Shown piece after piece: positions 62,029 through 64,000 of a stretch of DNA of 64,000 nt (position 1 is the stretch's first letter; the number at the start of each line of letters is the position of its first letter). The stretch comes from Pseudorhodoferax sp047601025. GTDB lineage: Bacteria; Pseudomonadota; Gammaproteobacteria; Burkholderiales; Burkholderiaceae_C. The DNA lies in NCBI RefSeq assembly GCF_047601025.1, contig NZ_JASGJZ010000001.1, positions 992,001 to 1,056,000 of the forward strand, read 5' to 3'. The notes below the pieces were generated by a model. The model saw only the letters and a program-made list of their open reading frames with translations, was not told the origin of the DNA and ran no database searches. A program made the position numbers and the translations under genes.

Positions 62029-62985
62029 ATGCTCTTTCGCACCATCGTCGTGGCCATGGGGCTCGCCGCCACCATGCTGGCCCCGGCCCAGGCCGAAACC
62101 TACCCGGCCAAGCCGGTGGAGATGATCGTTCCCTGGCCTGCCGGCGGAGGCACCGACGTGATTGCACGGGTGTACGCCGAGGCAGCGCGACCGCATTTTT
62201 CGCAACCGATCCTGATCGTGAACCGACCCGGTGCTATTGGCTCCATCGGCTTCTCCGAGGCCGCTGCGGCCAAGCCCGACGGCTACAAGGTCGTGATGGC
62301 CACGCCCGAATTGCTGATCGCGCCGTACCTCAAGATAGGCCGGGCGACCTTCGCGGACTTCGTGCCGATCGCACGGATCAATGCCGACCCGTCGTCTATC
62401 ACCGTGCAGGCGGATGCGCCGTGGAAGACGGTGGGCGAGTTCCTGGCCTACGCAAAGTCCAAGAATGGCGAGGTGACGATCTCGACCTCGGGCAACGGCG
62501 CGATTCCCGACATCGCCGCCGCTGCGCTGGAGGACAAGACGGGTATCAAGTTCACACGGGTGCCGTATCAGGGCGAGGCGCCGGCCATTCAGGCCATTCT
62601 TGCCGGCCAAGTGGATGCCACCGTGGTGGCCCCTGGTGCCATGAGCAGCCACGTGAAAGCTGGCAAGCTGCGCATTCTTGCGGTCACCTCCGCCCAGCGT
62701 GTGGCCGAGTTCTCCGATGTGCCCACACTCAAGGAAAGCGGTGTGGATCTGGTCATTGGGACTTGGCGCGGTCTGATGGTGCCCAAGGGCACACCGCCCG
62801 AGGTCGTCGCGCAGTGGCGCGAGCTGACCCGCAAAGTCAGCGCCGAGCCGAGGTATCAGGAAACGCTGAAGAAGCAGAACGTGAATCTCATCTACGAGGA
62901 CGGCTCGGCCTTTGAAGCCGTGTTGCGGGAGAACGATGCGCTGTTCAAGCGCCTGGTGCCTACGCTCCAGGTGACATCCAAGTAA
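62029..62985 (+). CDS. Bug/TctC-family periplasmic binding protein
   Basis: A 318-residue receptor that ends the cluster. Signal peptide (FRTIVVAMGLAATMLAPAQA) and mature motifs YPAKPVEMIVPWPAGGGTDV, NRPGAIGSIGFSEAA and VPYQGEAPAIQAILAGQV. It resembles the Bug protein at 54988 along its length (GYKLTM/GYKVVM, GTWR, PKGTPP segments), suggesting that a duplication gave receptors for related substrates. 29 bases after the SDR gene. Confidence 0.93.
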   Translation: MLFRTIVVAMGLAATMLAPAQAETYPAKPVEMIVPWPAGGGTDVIARVYAEAARPHFSQPILIVNRPGAIGSIGFSEAAAAKPDGYKVVMATPELLIAPYLKIGRATFADFVPIARINADPSSITVQADAPWKTVGEFLAYAKSKNGEVTISTSGNGAIPDIAAAALEDKTGIKFTRVPYQGEAPAIQAILAGQVDATVVAPGAMSSHVKAGKLRILAVTSAQRVAEFSDVPTLKESGVDLVIGTWRGLMVPKGTPPEVVAQWRELTRKVSAEPRYQETLKKQNVNLIYEDGSAFEAVLRENDALFKRLVPTLQVTSK

Positions 62986-63082
62986 ACCAGGCGGGCGCAG
63001 CATGAAGTAACGGCGAAAGCGCAGATGAGGCCGCCCGACAACCGGCTGGCTCGCCGCCTTCAGCCGCCGACCCTTCTTCCCC

Positions 63083-64000
63083 TCAACGTCTCAGCACCGG
63101 CGCCAGCGCCACGCCGGTAGCCGTGCCCTGCCGCACCAGTTCCTCCGGCGGCGCCGCTCCCACCACGGTGCCGCCGCCCTCGCCCCCCTCCGGCCCCAGG
63201 TCCACCACCCAGTCCGCCTCGGCGATCAAATCCAGGTCGTGCTCGATCACGACCACGCTGTGGCCGCCGTCGACCAGGCGGTGCAGCACGCGGATCAGCT
63301 TCTCGACGTCGGCCATGTGCAGGCCCACCGTCGGCTCGTCCAGCACGTAGAGGGTGTGCGGCGCCTTCTGGCCGCGGCGGCCCACCTCGTCGCGCACCTT
63401 GGTCAGCTCGGTCACGAGCTTGATGCGCTGCGCCTCGCCGCCCGAAAGCGTGGGTGAGGGCTGGCCCAGCGTCAGGTAGCCCAGGCCCACGTCCTGCAGC
63501 AGCTGCAGCGGGTGCGCGATGGCGGGCATGCTGGCGAAGAAGCCGACGGCCTCGTCGACTTCCATCTGCAGCACCTCGCCGATGCTCTTGCCGCGCCAGC
63601 TGACGGCCAGCGTCTCGGGGTTGAAGCGGGCACCGTGGCAGCTTTCGCAGGGCACCTTCACGTCGGGCAGGAAGCTCATCGCGATGGTGCGGATGCCCTG
63701 GCCCTCGCAGCTCGGGCAGCGGCCCTCGCCAGTGTTGAACGAGAAGCGGCCGGGGCCGTAGCCGCGCGCCTTGGCCTCCAGCGTCTCGGCGAACAGCTTG
63801 CGGATCGTGTCCCAGAAGCCGATGTAGGTGGCCGGGCAGCTGCGCGGGGTCTTGCCGATGGGCGTCTGGTCGACCTCCAGCACGCGGTCGACCTGCTCGT
63901 AGCCGAGCACGGCGTCGCAGCCGGTCCACACCGGGCCGCGCAGCGTCAGCGCCGCCAGGCCCGACTGCGTGGACTTCTGCGCGACCACGTTCTGCACGTT
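63083..64000 (-). CDS. uvrA: Excinuclease ABC subunit A, C-terminal part
   Basis: The last 305 residues of UvrA; the gene continues beyond the window. Visible are the zinc finger C-P-S-C ... C-E-S-C, the second ABC signature TLSGGEAQRIKL, Walker B LYVLDEPTVGLH and H-loop VIEHDLDLIAEADW. UvrA recognises bulky lesions for nucleotide excision repair. It ends 97 bases after the last Bug gene, which converges on it, marking the end of the catabolic cluster. Confidence 0.97.
   Translation of the reverse strand, partial: NVQNVVAQKSTQSGLAALTLRGPVWTGCDAVLGYEQVDRVLEVDQTPIGKTPRSCPATYIGFWDTIRKLFAETLEAKARGYGPGRFSFNTGEGRCPSCEGQGIRTIAMSFLPDVKVPCESCHGARFNPETLAVSWRGKSIGEVLQMEVDEAVGFFASMPAIAHPLQLLQDVGLGYLTLGQPSPTLSGGEAQRIKLVTELTKVRDEVGRRGQKAPHTLYVLDEPTVGLHMADVEKLIRVLHRLVDGGHSVVVIEHDLDLIAEADWVVDLGPEGGEGGGTVVGAAPPEELVRQGTATGVALAPVLRR

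Overview
This is a high-GC chromosomal window, dense with genes on both strands. It comes from a betaproteobacterium of the order Burkholderiales, most likely Comamonadaceae or a near relative. The assignment rests on gene content and order: rluC divergent from rne, hemCDXY divergent from ppc, ispE-tRNA(Gln)-prs-rplY-pth, a SAH riboswitch on ahcY-tlyA-metF, three Bug/TctC-type periplasmic binding proteins, and TctC- and MHS-linked acid catabolism. No plasmid or phage gene was seen.

Layout. 1-4.6 kb: the end of a HAD phosphatase gene, rluC, and rne with a leader of about 550 nt. 4.6-9.0 kb: the heme operon hemC-hemD-hemX-hemY (minus strand). 9.1-12 kb: ppc. 12-14.6 kb: galE-manC, then a CAU tRNA. 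14.8-21.4 kb: hrcA, nadK-recN-rapZ, and mutM-mutY converging on rapZ. 21.4-27.2 kb: a TPR lipoprotein-pathway neighbour, lolB, ispE, tRNA-Gln, prs, rplY, pth. 27.3-35.8 kb: a ferredoxin, a complete dipeptide/oligopeptide ABC transporter (two permeases, two ATPases, binding protein), an amidase and a TTC38-like TPR protein. 35.8-39.8 kb: ompW and the riboswitch-controlled ahcY-tlyA-metF methyl-cycle operon. 39.8-44.2 kb: an IclR-controlled aromatic or hydroaromatic acid cluster (MHS transporter, AroE-like dehydrogenase, pcaB). 44.4-47.6 kb: a 1069-residue STAND-type NTPase with a DUF4062/TIR-like head and near-identical TPR repeats, a candidate defence or signalling protein. 47.9-53.6 kb: MFS transporter, DUF1161, prfC, HAD phosphatase, Bug protein, DUF2721. 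53.7-63.0 kb: an apparently acquired, less GC-rich, LacI-controlled catabolic cluster (Bug protein, CoA-transferase, enoyl-CoA hydratase, second AroE-like dehydrogenase, DUF993 protein, sugar-isomerase-like TIM barrel, SDR, second Bug protein). 63.1-64 kb: the 3' part of uvrA.

The most unusual features are two families of dispersed intergenic repeats. Family 1 is a MITE-like element of about 206-227 bp with imperfect terminal inverted repeats. One copy separates hemX from hemY. The other lies between pth and the ferredoxin gene and supplies the last residues of both proteins, each tail starting EAVNGS exactly at the element edge. Family 2 (about 260-270 bp) fills the gap from stop codon to start codon in nadK-recN and in the binding protein-amidase pair. 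Other points of interest are the DUF993/CoA-transferase cluster with two identical 14-bp operators, two AroE-like paralogues that have lost shikimate-binding serines, and a candidate class II FNR site upstream of ompW.

Functions are inferred from motifs, family knowledge and context read by eye. No search or alignment software was run.
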